From NCBI GenBank assembly GCA_963575745.1, contig CAUYUJ010005047.1:62001-126000 (forward strand): a stretch of 64,000 nt of DNA. Reading direction: 5' to 3'. Positions 52,673 to 63,791 of this stretch are shown here, one piece after another. The position numbers and the translations under genes are program-made. Source of the stretch: Prorocentrum cordatum (Eukaryota; Sar; Dinophyceae; Prorocentrales; Prorocentraceae). The notes below the pieces were generated by a model. That model made no database searches, had not been told where the DNA came from, and saw only the letters and a program-made list of their open reading frames with translations. Each line of letters opens with the position of its first letter. Position 1 is the stretch's first letter.

Positions 52673-53890
52673 CGAACCACTTCGATACCACTTCAGGCAG
52701 GCTCGCTCCGAGTTGCGCCCGACGTGCCGAGGACCCCATGCGGCCTGGTGCACCTTGGCGCAGCAGGTCCGGTTCGATGTCGACTCCGTGCCATCCGGCC
52801 CGATCCGACGCACGTTCCGACTCGATCGGAGGTTGATAGACCTCCTACCCTGACACGTCGATTAGTGAATTGGCCGTTTTCGGTTTGTGAGAGGGCGTCG
52901 CGGCCGTCATTTGTGCGGGTCCAGGTCGTCGATTTCGGTCCTGTGCTGTTTTCACTAAAGGGTGGTTTACTAAAGGGAGGTTTGTCCACCGCCGACTCGA
53001 TACGATTTCCCGATTCGATGTTGATTGGTCATGCCTTTCTCCTGGAGGGACAACACCAGACGCGGGCAGGGCTTCTCGGGCGATCTTGCGGATAGTCACA
53101 GACAGCACATGTTCTTAGGCTTTCAAAGGAGCGCTTCCCATAGTGAACAGGATACTGTGTCATCAGGGACTTAGGGGAAGGGAATTGAAAAAGGTCTATG
53201 GCAGCCTCGTTGGTGCTTCCTGGGTTTCCTCTGGTCCCCCTCCCTCCCCTCTCCCCTTCGTGCCGCTACGTGCGGGGGGCTGGGGAGAGCGCTCCCTGGG
53301 TTGCAGAGATGGTGGCATCTTTTTTGTTGGCAGTGGCACGCCCTTTGACTGACCCGGGCGTTGAGTTGGCCGAGAGAAGGATCGTTGGGGTCGATGATTG
53401 GCGCACGCCTTGCTGAGTATTCGCCCCTCCCTCCCCTTCTCCGCTCCCCGTTCTCATCCCATCTTTAAGCTCGATGCTGCTGGCGTGAGCTGCCGTGGGC
53501 GTACTGTTCTCTGCACGGCGTGAGGAAGCGTGCCTGGCCACAGTGTTACAAAAAGTGTCGGCCCTGGGGCCATCGCCCATACAGTCGGGGCGCTGAAGAA
53601 GGAACCCTTCTCGTTGGGGAGGGGCTCCGTGTTCCTCGATTGCTTCACAGCTTGCCTTAGGTGTTCCTTAGGTTTTCGATGGGAACTCGAACTTTATCTG
53701 ATTGGAAAGAGGTGCCTCGTTCCCTATTTATGGTTCCTTAGGTCAACGTCCCGACTGTGCCTCCAAGCCGAGACGAGCAGAGACGATCAGGCAGGGTGCG
53801 CCGGGGGAGTCAGCCTATGGTGAACCATTCCTGCCTCGGGGATGCTCAGGACGCTTCGCGCTCACCGCCCGCCCGCCCAGTTCTCGCCAG
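52673..53890. other. No supportable gene
   Basis: Unique sequence. An open plus-strand frame (52586-53095) has no recognised domain. Confidence 0.35.
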
Positions 53891-53933
53891 AAGGGACGCC
53901 GACGGCGCCAAGATCGGGTACCGCATCCCGCAC
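53891..53933 (+). CDS. Candidate micro-exon, weak
   Basis: The acceptor cagttctcgccag at 53890 and donor CCGCAC|GTGATG at 53933 bound one phase base plus RDADGAKIGYRIPH. The base after AG is A. The peptide is less charged than the other plus-strand candidates and may belong to a different gene. Confidence 0.3.
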
Positions 53934-54659
53934 GTGATGACACATATGCTCCCACGTGTGTGTTCTGTATGTTGCCATTCGCTCCATGTCTCCTCCAGCC
54001 CATCGCAGACTGGGCTCGGGTGCGCCGTGTGGCTTCTCGATCTTGAGTTCGTCGATTGGTCGCCAGCCCGTCATCATCACCAACGGGCCCGTGGTCTGGA
54101 CGCTGGCTTTCTGGAGCCCGTCTTCCCTACCCACAGCCGGAGGCCATGGATGGCCGGAAGTGGGGAATCACAGGGGCGCGAGGCGGCCCCGGAGGATATA
54201 TTTGTTAGAACACAGGTATTATGGACAGGTGTTGGTCGGTTGAATAATTTGAAAGCAGCCGTAAAATAGGTTACGGAAATAGGTGAACAACAACATAGAT
54301 TCGACATACGTAAATACATGGCATTATGCTATTATGTGTAAGCGTTCAAGCGCAAGCGGTATTGCGGCGCTCAGCGGACAGCCGATTGTCATGGCAGCTC
54401 AGGGCGATCATGCGTCCTGCAGCGGCGCGCGGGATCGGCTTCCATGGTTCGGTTTTGGGGTCTCTCGCCGCGGGGGCGCACCATGAATTGGCGCGGCGCG
54501 GGGCCTGGCGTCGCCCGGGCGCGCCCAAGAAATTATTGGCGAAGGGCCCGCCCATGTGCAGTTCTGATTACAGTTTCTGGTGGAATCTCTTTGGGGGCCA
54601 GGGAGCGCGTGACAGGCGCGTGCCGACATGAACCAGGACCGCCGCGCGAGCGGTGCCAG
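53934..54659. other. No supportable gene
   Basis: Unique sequence without a repeat copy. Confidence 0.35.
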
Positions 54660-55240
54660 CGGGGTCGGGGCTTTCAGCGGAGCTTCCTGCGGGGCCACGA
54701 CACGCGCGACAGTTGCGCAAATATGCCGCGCCCGGCCGCTGCCGCTAGGGCCTTCGGCGGGGTCCCCCGTCGAGCCGCGAATTGCGTGAGGGTTCTGCAG
54801 GTGCAGTGCGCGGCCGCAGCCTCTGAGGCCTTGGTGGAGGCCCCCATGGGGCCACGTCGCGCGCGAGCGGTGCCCAAGTACGCGCGCGGCCGCTGACGCT
54901 GACGCGGCGGTTCCCTAATTCGGGCCATCGAACGCGCGAGGGGTGCGCAAGTGCCGCGCGCGGCTGATGCCGCTGGGGCCTTTGATGGAGCCTGAGGAGT
55001 GCAAGTGCCGCGCGCGGCCGCTGCTTCCGCGGCCTCGACGGAGTCGCCTGTGGGGCCACGAAGCATGATATGGTGGTGTGTGCAAGTAGGGCGCGCAGCC
55101 TCTGCCACTGCGGCTTTTGGTTGGGCAAGTGCTTGAGGGGCGTGCGAGCACCGCGCGCGGCCGCCGCCGCTTGTGGCTTCGGCGGGCCCCCCCATCAGGG
55201 GCGACGGCTGGATCCCCCTTCGGGGCCACGGCTTTTCTCT
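54660..55240. repeat. Degenerate GC-rich tandem, ~60-110 bp units
   Basis: 'gtgcaagtgccgcgcgcggc' type blocks followed by 'gccgctggggccttt.g..ggag' recur at about 54710, 54795, 54870, 54945, 54995, 55080 and 55145 with uneven spacing. The minus strand reads similar peptides (ARGTCAP, AHCTCRT) that follow the repeat. Confidence 0.65.
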
Positions 55241-57238
55241 CGCAGGGTCATTCCCCTTTAGGCACGGGGGGTGGCGCGGCGCAGACGTCATCTGCTGAGC
55301 CGCGCGGCTGCGCCCCTCGCCTGGCGCTGCGCCCCCGCCCGCCCGCTTGGCGCCCGGGAGGCGGCCAGGCTCTCATCCCGCGGGTGCATGTGGCAGGGGG
55401 GGGGGGGGGGGCAAGGCCCCACGGGGCAACCGCATTGCGTCGCAGGCCTCCCGGAGTTGCGCCATTCCTCCTTGCCCCCGTCGACTGCCCCAGGGAACAA
55501 GTCAGTTCGCGTTTTTTCTTGCATTTTCACCGATCGGTGTGGGATTATTATTCGTGCATGTAACAAACACTTCTGGGGAACAATAAATAGGCGCTTCACC
55601 CGTCATTTTTTAGCGCGCACTTGTCGAATTTGTCGTGCCAAGCCATATGCGCAGACGTAACGAACCACATGAGAAACATGCGCGCGTGGAGTCGGTGGGC
55701 GTCTCGCCTGTTCTGGCAACCTTTCTTCATATCAAATAGAGGCACCGAATCCCCTTTGGGATTGCGAACGCGGGGCTTAATTATTTTGCAGTTGACTTGT
55801 TTGCGAATCTCGACCGGGGCGCCTCGAACGCAGCCGGGGCCGCCCGGGGGCCGCGCCGATCGAGACCCCGCGGCGACTGCGCCGGCGTCTTGTGCGGAGC
55901 CTGGGGAGGTATCTTTCGCCGCCCTGAGTCGCGGTGGCCACCTAGCGGTAATTTTGGGGGGCCTTCGACTTTGCTGCCCGAGGCGCTGGCGCAGCGCGGG
56001 CTGGGCCGGATGCAAGTGGCGCCGTGGATCGGGGTCGCCGCGCAGGGTCGCGGCGCAGACGGCCAGGGGGGAGCAAAGGGGTTAATTTGAGAGGGCGGCG
56101 GGCAGGATTAAGAGCGCGCGAGGGGGAAGGGGGGGGGGGCGCGATCGGAGGGGGGGGGGGGGGGGGAGGGGGAAAGGGGCGAGGAGCAGGGAGGTCCGCG
56201 TCGTCGTCGGCAGTCTGGGGGGCGTTATTGCTGGCTTACTCGGCGGCAGCGGCGGCGGCAGCCGCGCGGGCCGCGGCGGCGTGCTTTTGACGTCATCGGT
56301 GCGCGGGGCCACGCAGGAAGTTTTGCCATTGGCATTCGCGCGATGATGGTACAGTAGCCATCTGAGAGTTTGGATCGCAGGAGTATGGGTTGGCCCTTGG
56401 TCTTTTGCAGTGCCGAGTCGGCCTGTAGCTTCGCGCGGCCCAGGCCCCCCTCCACTCACTTTTCTCAGCGTCGCCACCCTGTCCCCCTCGTCCCAAGCGC
56501 CCATTCTCAGCAGCCCCGTCGAGGCGGTTCTAGCTAGGAGGAGTCGGCTTGCAGGGGGGGGCGGGCGCGGGGGGGGCGCCAACGACCGCGCCGATTCCAT
56601 CGCGGCCCGCTGCCCCTTCCCGGGGCTCTCAGGAATCCTCCGGGCCCAGTCGGCCTCGCAGTCGGCGCCGGCGTCGCGCCGCCCGCGAGCGCCAGCCGGC
56701 GGGCGGGCCGACCTTGTTGCGCATGTTTGGCGCGAGAGACACGCGCGGGCCTCGCGCTGTGCCCGCGCCCCAGGGCGACGGCCCAGGCCCTTGTAGCCTC
56801 CCGCGCTGACGCGATGTCCTCGCGCGCGGCGCAGGAGCGGGCGCCGCCGACCGTTCGGTTCGGTTCCGCGCACTTCTCATGCGCGAACGCAAAGCCCCCC
56901 ACGCTGCTCGCGCGCTTTGCGCGCTGAGCAGCATGGGGGGCGACGGCCGCGCGTTCAATGGGAAACCGCAACGCAAGTTTCCATTCCCGCGCGCGGGGCG
57001 GGGTATGCACTTACAGATGCGCCGACGGTCGAGAACTCGCGCGCGCGCCCGCGCCTGCCATGTTGGGCGTGCGCGCTGGGCCAGGAAATCTGCGGCTCGG
57101 CCGCCCGATGCGCCCCAAAAATCGCTCCGCCTCCCCCCCCCCGCCCCCCCCCCTCAAAGCTCTTCCGCGCTCCTGGAAAAACCACGCCGCCGAGGCGGGA
57201 GCTCGGGCCGCGGCCCGATGGCCCCCGGGGCACAGGGG
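55241..57238. other. GC-rich sequence with poly-G runs, no supportable gene
   Basis: G runs occur at about 55396-55412 and 56127-56167. Long open frames on both strands are expected at this GC content, and none showed a domain I recognise. Confidence 0.35.
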
Positions 57239-57415
57239 AATCAAAGGAATCAGCACGGAATCAGTGCAGAATCAAAACAGAATCGGCACAACTGCGACCC
57301 CTGATTCTAGCGGAATCAAAAGAATCAGCACGGAATCAATACGGAATCAAAGGAGGAATCGGCGATGGAACCAGAATCGGCCAGAACGGGGAAGTAGGCC
57401 AGAATCGGTGTCAGA
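57239..57415. repeat. Degenerate 'gaatcagcacg' tandem
   Basis: At least ten 'gaatca' or 'gaatcgg' words on an 11-16 bp rhythm. Confidence 0.75.
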
Positions 57416-59099
57416 ACCCATGGAGAGAGGCCTTTTTCCCGCGAGTTCATTGCGGCGGGTCCGCGACGCGGGCGCTCCGCGCGACTTCGCTGGTTCAGCG
57501 AGGCGCGCAGTCGACGTTCAGAGTGAACAGGTTGTTTTCAGGGCGATATCCTGGCGGCGCGCTGGCGCATTGCGCATTTGCGTATTCCTGGCGGGCTGTT
57601 TGAGGGCGACCCGGCAGCGTCGGCCGAATGGCTCGCAAATACCGCGCGGCCGATCGCGCGCCCCATGCGGTCACGTCGACCGCCGTGTGCCGCGACGGCC
57701 GCGCGCCCCGGACCGCGCCATTGCCGCGTTGGATTGGACGGCGCAGCGCCCGTCCTCCAAAAGTCGTTACATGCATATCGCGCGTGTCGAGCCAGCAGCA
57801 ATCGCTTCCCAGAAGCAGCCTTGACAGGCGCCCCATGCCCGTTGTCGCCCGCTTCCGATCCAAATCATAGTTTCTTAGGATGCGCTTGCGCGAATGTGAG
57901 CGCGCGGGCAAGTAACGCGCGCGCGCTTGGCGCAGCCTGGGACATCCAACATGGAGCCCCCCGGGGGCGCGGGGCGCCGGCGACGCTTCCGCCCGCCTCC
58001 CGCGCGCCCGACCCCCCCCGCAAGCCGACTCCTCCTAGTTCTAGCCGCTGCCCCCCTTCAAGTTCAAACCGCTTTCCTTAGCGTTATTATCCAGGCGATG
58101 TCGGGCGCCAGCCCCCTCTCCTTCTCGCGCGCGGGTCTCATCTGCTTTGTCGTCGTTTTCCTGCCGCCGTCGTTCCTGTCAGTGCCCGCGCTGCTGCTTC
58201 CGCCCCCGCGCCTGCCTCCCGCCGCGTCGCCGCCGCCGCCGCCGTCGCAGATTCGGCGGGGTTGCGCAGTCGACGCGCAAGCGAGTCGTTCGAGTTGTCT
58301 GGGGTGGATCGCCCATGGGCGAGCGCGCGCAGTTGCGTTTCGCGCGTGCCGCGCGCCACTGCGCTAATCCAGCGAGCGGTTTCCGCGTCGTTGCGCAGCG
58401 GACATATTTAGGATGCGTTTCGCGGCGCCTATTTTTTAGTTGTGTTCATCGCGTTTAATGTTTTCGTGGTTCCCTGGCTGTCCATGAGCAGATGCTTCGG
58501 AATATTTTTGGACGGGCCACGCGAGAACGCGTCCGCGTGGGCTCTTCCTCTTCCTCCTCCTCCTTCTCCTCCTCCTCCAGCTTCTCCTCTTCCTCCAACC
58601 CCGCCCCCGCATGCTATCGCAAAACCGGGCCGGTTCGGGGCCGGTTCGGGTTTCGTGTCGGGCCCCGCGCGGGGCCCAGCGTCGTCCAACACTTGCCCCA
58701 GAGCGCGCCCAAAAAACGGAACCGAAATTCGCGCGCGGAACAACGCAGTGGACGAGCCCGACGATCAGCCGCTAGACGCATTTGGGAGACTTTCTTCGGC
58801 GAGACACAACAGCAACAACGACAACGACAGCAGAAACGCTGGAACTGAAACACTTCCTCCTGATGCCCGCTCGCTCTTCACACCCTGCACCTCGTCTTGG
58901 CCTTGGTTTTCGCACTCCTATTCCCCTGCAACTACAAGTAATGCGTGCTACTCTCCTCTCGCCACTGGCACTGCGCAGGCGGGGCACGGCCGCTCCCGCG
59001 TCTATACTGATAAGGCCTGACGGCCCCCGCCGCCGACCCTGGAAGATGACCTCCACGATGGAAGAGGCATTCGGGAACATCGGGACTCGACGCTCCCAG
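57416..59099. other. No supportable gene; short (TCC)n near 58545-58600
   Basis: GC-rich, open on several frames, no recognised content. Confidence 0.35.
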
Positions 59100-59275
59100 G
59101 AATGCCCAAGAGGCGACGCAAGGTGCCCAAGGGGTGCCCAAACACCCCTCCGAAATTGTGGGGGTGTTTTTGGGAGCTTCCTGGGGCCTTCTGGTGGTCC
59201 TTTGGGGTCGCTCTGGAAGACTCGTGGGGGTCGTTTGGGGGGGCCTCTTGGGTCCCTGGACCGCCCAGGGGGTGG
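59100..59275. repeat. Family D-type minisatellite fragment
   Basis: 'cttcctggggccttctggtg', 'cctcttgggtccctgg' and similar words. The rest of the cassette is absent. Confidence 0.6.
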
Positions 59276-59476
59276 TGGCATTCTGCTTCAGGACTGCTCT
59301 CCGCTATCCCCTGACGTTTTGCAGGCGGGGCGCGGTCTCTCTCGGGTCTACTTCGGTTCGCGCTGGGTTGACGTCAGAAGCTCGTTTTCCACAGAAGTGT
59401 TTCCCGCATGCGCGCCTCGATCCTTCAGACTGGCATGCCCGCTGCAGCGCTGGCCTCTCTCGCAGGCCTAGAGGTT

Positions 59477-59645
59477 GACACCAACACCAATATCGGCGGT
59501 GTGCCTCCACCGAGGGAAGAAGATCCAGATTTCGGTGATGGTGGTAATACTGTGGCTTCCAAGCACCGAAATATTACCACCAACGCCGAAATCTGGGATC
59601 ACCTTCCCCCTGTGGAGGCAAACCCCCTGTGTTGGTGGTGGTGTC
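59477..59645. mobile_element. Family O foldback element
   Basis: Arms of about 75 bp (gacaccaacaccaatatcgg ... and near-complement ending gttggtggtggtgtc) enclose a ~20-bp loop around 'ctgtggcttccaagcaccg'. Single copy in the window. Confidence 0.85.
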
Positions 59646-60109
59646 TATTTCCAGGCCTCCAACTCTCGTCAGGATCTGCGCGTGGCTTCCGTCGTTTCGA
59701 ATGGCGCTCTCGCCCCAGCGTGGGCCACACGACCGCCGGATCCGTCCCACCGTGCGTTCCGCCCCGGGGCTCGTGCCAGTCCTCTCCCTCTTCCGCCCAG
59801 TGGACGAGCAAGGCCCCCCCCCTTCCGATTGTGCAGCAGACGATGGGTGGTGAAGTCCTGCGGCTGCCAGTTCGGACGTTCACCCTGGGCAGCGATCGCC
59901 ATCCCCCCGCCCTCCTCGTCTCTCCCCCCCTTCCGTTCCCCCCCCCTCCCCCCCTTCCTGTTTCCTTCCGCCCCCCTTTTTTCCCACGTGTTTTTTTATC
60001 GCCCTCTTCGTTTTTCCCTCGGTGAGAGCCTGGGGAATGGCGCGGAGACGGAAGGGTCAGAGGATGGCGAACGCCTCCTGGAAGGAGATTGCTCCACCGA
60101 GGACGAGGG
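59646..60109. other. No supportable gene
   Basis: C/T-rich sequence around 59930-60010. No exon or repeat copy called. Confidence 0.35.
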
Positions 60110-60262
60110 GGGAGGGGGAGGAGGAGGAGCGAAGAGGGGAGGAGGAGGGGGAGGAGGAGGAGGAGGAGGAGGAGGAGGAGGAGGGGGAGGAGGAGGAGGA
60201 GGAGCAGGAGGAGGAGGAGGAGGAGGAGGAGGAGGAGGAGGAGGGGGAGGGGGAGGGGGAGG
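60110..60262. repeat. (GGA)n tract
   Basis: gga repeats bounded by 'gaggagcgaagagggg' at both ends, a small direct repeat. Confidence 0.95.
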
Positions 60263-61266
60263 AGGAGGAGCGAAGAGGGGCACACGGAGGAGAAGAAGAG
60301 CACGGTCGCATCAGGCACCAGGGGCGAAGAGGAGGCACACGGAGGAGACCGATGAGGTAACGGGCGCACAGGGGCGGCAGGACGAAGAGGGGGAGGAGAG
60401 ACACGAGGAGAGGAGCGAACAGCAGGATGTGGACAAGGACGAGGGGGGAGGAGACGATGGAGGGAACCGAGGAGGGGGGGGGAAGAGAGAGAGGGGTGCA
60501 GGAGGTGCATTCCCTGGTCCCCCTCCTGTTGCAGGGGACTCGCGAAGCCAGCGCAGGCGGGCACCAATTGCAAAGCACATCGCGGCATGCATCCCAGATC
60601 CTGTGTCAGCGCTGAAACTGAAGCACGCGCGAGTCGGGAGTGTGGCTCTAGTACATATATGTATGTATGCATGTGCATGCAAGCGACACATGCTCGCACG
60701 TCTACAGCACCTCTTCAGAATGTAAGCTGAAGGCAATGGGGAGATGGCCCTTCCCATGGACACCCTTGCGAAACAGTCTGGGAAGACGGCGTCGGGCGTT
60801 CAGAATGAGGCGGGGGCACTGCCGACCGCAGATCGGGGTTTCCAGTTCACAGCTTGGGTTTGTATGTTATTCAGAGGTACCCCTTGGTTTCATGGACCGA
60901 TCGTCCAACCTATCAGATGTTGCGAAATGCAGATTGGTTCATTCAGGGGCCGATGGGCTTTCAACACATATGTGCGAAGAACTGATTGAACACCCCCAAT
61001 GCGTCTGAACATCTCGGGCAAGCATGTTGAAAAATCGTTTTGTGTTTGCTGAGCCGTGACGTCGCGGCCTGCAGGAGGGATGGCCCAGTTTTCAGAAATG
61101 TGAGGCGTCCCATGCGAAAAGGCCTTGCAATTCCACGCGTCCACTTCAATAGTCGCCTCTGAGCACTTCCTAAGAGAGGTGCGTGTCTGACCACAACTGG
61201 ATATGCGGTGAGAGGTGGCCGAGAATGCTGGGCAGGGAGAGATGCCATTTCTTTGGCGCCGTCCAG
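60263..61266. other. No supportable plus-strand gene; minus strand open
   Basis: On the minus strand one frame is open from about 61420 to 60311 except for two TGA codons near 60888 and 60812. The stretch NIQTQAVNWKPRSAVGSAPA around 60815-60875 looks natural. It could be a decayed coding tract, but no domain is recognised. Confidence 0.3.
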
Positions 61267-61329
61267 GCGAAGCAAAAAAAGGAATGGAAGGAGTTGAACA
61301 TCCAGATGAAGCGTGAGGCTGCTTGGAAG
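61267..61329 (+). CDS. Candidate micro-exon of 63 nt, coiled-coil-like
   Basis: The acceptor tttctttggcgccgtccag|G and donor TGGAAG|gcgctc bound 21 codons, AKQKKEWKELNIQMKREAAW plus K, phase 0 at both ends. The frame remains open to 61545 beyond the donor. Very Lys/Glu-rich with Trp spacing, helix-prone. A minus-strand frame is open over the same interval. Confidence 0.4.
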
Positions 61330-61624
61330 GCGCTCGGCCAGAGTCAACCGTTCTGGGAGGGTTCTGGACACGAGGATTGTCCAAGCTTGTTTGGAGTTGA
61401 GATGTGCATGCTCCTCACCTGGTACCTTGCAGTAGCTCCGCAGTGCTTGCCAACCTTGACCAGGCTCTCTCTGAGCCCCCCCTCGAGGATGAGATCAGGC
61501 GCGGGAGACGTGGCGAGGGGAGGACGATGCCAGGCCGTGGGATGACATGTCCCTGCCGTCGGCGAGTGCCCTCGAGGCCGAACAGAAGGGCAGCCCTGCG
61601 AGAGACCCCGGCTGTGAAAGGCGG

Positions 61625-61735
61625 GCCTCCTCCTCCTCCTCCTCCTCCTCCTCCTCCTCCTTCTCTTCCTCCTCCTCGTCCTCCTCCTCTTCCTTCTCTT
61701 CCTCCTCCTCCTACTCCTCCTCGGCTCCCCGCCGG
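61625..61735. repeat. (CTC)n tract
   Basis: Interrupted tcc repeats. Confidence 0.95.
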
Positions 61736-61871
61736 CACGGCGGCTCCTGGTGGGCGCCGTGCCGTCTCTCTGGGGGGGCGCCTCGGCGTCCGTGGTGGTA
61801 TGCCTTCGGCGCAAGCCGGAGCTTGGCCGGTGTCCAGGAGGGGCAAGCTGGTCATGACAGTGATGCATTCC

Positions 61872-62043
61872 AAGACTCAGGAGGGGGAAAACACACACAG
61901 ACACGATGAATCGTCGATTCCCCAGAAAATCAGGGAAACTATGGGAAGTGGGGGAAAGACAAAAACCCAGAAAATATGGGAAACTGTGGGGAATCGTTTT
62001 ATTTGTGTATTTATTTGTGTGTCCTGGGGCCCTTTTAAAGACT
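61872..62043 (+). mobile_element. Family A element, copy 6, with 6-bp target-site duplication
   Basis: The element is 61878-62037. AAGACT flanks it at 61872-61877 and 62038-62043. Confidence 0.85.
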
Positions 62044-62150
62044 TCAAGGTTTCCTGGATTTCCGAGACCTCCACATTTTTCACGCGGGCTCCAGAAAGGG
62101 GGGCCGCTAGATACGTTGGAAATCCTGGAACGTATCTTGAGCCAATCCGA

Positions 62151-62839
62151 TCATGACATCGTCCTCGTCCAAAGTGTATGTGTGCGTGCCAGACCACACA
62201 GCATTTTTGCGATGCACCAGTTTCTGGAGTTGGGGTGTAGCATCAGGGCGTGCCGCTGCAGCCGCTGTTGCGGCCCATGGCGCGCAGAATGCAATTTGCA
62301 GTCCAGCGCAGCCGCTGGGAATAGAGATTTGCCGAATTGGCCAAGCGTTCCAGGGAGCTCATTCAGCAACTGCTGGTGGCCACTCAGCTTGTGGCAGGTT
62401 CTGAACTGCGCCTCCAGGAGTTTCCATGTCTCGGTTACTGGATACACGGACAGTCGCTTCGATTGATCGAACGCACTATTTTGTGCATTCATGTTGGGGT
62501 TGGTTGCGGGCCCCGCGTCGTCGTGTCCAGAATTTGTAACACTGGAGATGTGTTGATTGGACTTGTTCATTGCCAGGGTCTCTACCATTTCTCCTATGAT
62601 TTTTTCACTGGTCGGGTTCTCACCTTACCCACGGTAGACATGGAATGTATACCTTCTAGAGTTGGTAGCGACAGTATTTGTTCTTGCGTAGTTCGCTTCG
62701 CATCTTCTGTTTCTTCCTTCGTCGATTTGCCCGTTTGCACATGAATTTCTGTTTTCCCTCTGTACTTTCTATCCCGTCTTCGGACATGCTGAGGCGTATT
62801 CATGCGTTGATGATTGGATTGGCTGGCACAACATGTCAT
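62151..62839 (-). CDS. Candidate two-part ORF, minus strand, unidentified
   Basis: Two ATG-started minus-strand frames lie end to end. 62839-62594 (81 codons, ending TAG) is Lys/Glu/Arg/Thr-rich (e.g. KYRGKTEIHVQTGKSTKEET). 62588-62151 (145 codons, ending TGA) contains ETWKLLEAQFRTCHKLSGHQ and later LHSARHGPQQRLQRHAL. They are in different frames with 5 bp between stop and start, so they may be one frameshifted ORF or two exons. The plus strand is also partly open here. No domain recognised; base composition is less GC-rich than the neighbours. Confidence 0.3.
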
Positions 62840-63016
62840 GTTCTCCAGTGCGTTTCAGATGATCACGTCACGCGTTCCCCGAAATGGTTTCGTTTGACAT
62901 ACTGCCCAGCTCGAACGGGATCGGGATGTCAAGCAGTTGACAGTCATTCTGCATTGTTTGCGATTGCATTGGGCGGCGATCTAGAAGTTGAACCTAACCA
63001 TCGGGATGACATGTGA
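62678..63016 (+). CDS. Candidate plus-strand ORF with a weak 2A-like ending
   Basis: The frame reads ...WFRLTYCPARTGSGCQAVDS, then HSALFAIALGGDLEVEPNHR and DDM before a TGA. The hydrophobic run followed by GDLEVEPN recalls the GD(V/I)E.NPGP element found near the N-terminus of some LINE proteins, but the NPGP core is not conserved. It overlaps the minus-strand candidate at 62151-62839, so at most one is real. Confidence 0.2.
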   Translation: MFLRSSLRIFCFFLRRFARLHMNFCFPSVLSIPSSDMLRRIHALMIGLAGTTCHVLQCVSDDHVTRSPKWFRLTYCPARTGSGCQAVDSHSALFAIALGGDLEVEPNHRDDM

Positions 63017-63370
63017 CGGTCTGTCGATGCGGTGGCTAGTAAACGATCGCGAGAAGACACCGCGCTCACACTTTCTTCAAGTCCGCTGAAGACGGGGTTG
63101 TCGGTTCACCTGGTCTGATCGACCGTTTTTCTCGCAGGTCGACGGGTGGACGAGATCTTCCTCTCAGTCTAACCGCGCAGTTTGGCGGAAGTCGCCAGAG
63201 AGTCTAGGGACGATCGATCGTTGCTTTGCTGCGGCGCCGCAGATGCGGCGTGCTGACAGGCAACTTTTCTGCTTTCGGGTGCCCTGATCTCGGCTCGCCC
63301 GATCTGCTCGCAGCACGAGTGACCCTGCCCTCGTTGCCCCTGAGAAGGGGGGGGCGCGAGCCGCGCAGAG
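63017..63370. other. No feature recognised
   Basis: Unique sequence leading to the next candidate exon. Confidence 0.35.
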
Positions 63371-63406
63371 GCACGCGAGGCGCGCATCGCGGAGAAGGAC
63401 GCGCAG
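63371..63406 (+). CDS. Candidate micro-exon of 36 nt, weak
   Basis: AG|GCA at 63370/63371 and GCGCAG|gcgccc at 63406 bound AREARIAEKDAQ, phase 0 at both ends with a GC donor. The upstream region is not a good pyrimidine tract. The open frame extends further on both sides. Confidence 0.3.
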
Positions 63407-63616
63407 GCGCCCACAGTTTCGCTCCTGGCGCCCATCTGCTCCCAGCAGCTTCTGAGATACTGCTTGGAGCCCCTCGATGCCCCTCCAGGCGAGCCCCTTC
63501 GGGCTCGTCGGTGCCCCTCCGGGCCCCTGCCGGGCCCCTCCCAGGCCCTCTGGGCCACTTCGGGCCGCTTCGGTTCCAACCGGTCCGGTTTGGTCGTTTG
63601 GGCCAGTTTCGGCCTA

Positions 63617-63789
63617 CGGTCAAAAACCCTAATAAGGACGCGCAACTTTGCTCAGGGTACCCTCGCGTCCTTGCTCTGCCTTGCTCTTGCGTCCTTGAGG
63701 TTTTCGTCGTCCGCCGCCCCAAAAATCCCAGCTTCGGCTTCCAAGGGTCTTGCGTCCTGCCCGCGCGTCCTTATTAGGGTTTTTGACTG
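63617..63789. mobile_element. Family P inverted-repeat element flanked by TA
   Basis: The left end CGGTCAAAAACCCTAATAAG and right end cttattagggtttttgactg are inverted repeats of about 27 bp with one mismatch. TA lies outside both ends (63615-63616 and 63790-63791), fitting Tc1/mariner-type insertion. The interior repeats 'gcgtccttgctctgc'. Non-coding. Confidence 0.85.
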
Positions 63790-63791
63790 TA

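Noticed and set aside
54660-55240. Repeat protein on the minus strand (ARGTCAP motifs)
   Set aside because: The peptide period follows the irregular DNA repeat, and stops and frame changes interrupt it.
60890-61420. Minus-strand gene with 165 open codons
   Set aside because: No domain recognised, in-frame TGA codons downstream, and the plus strand offers a better-bounded exon at 61267-61329; left as an observation only.
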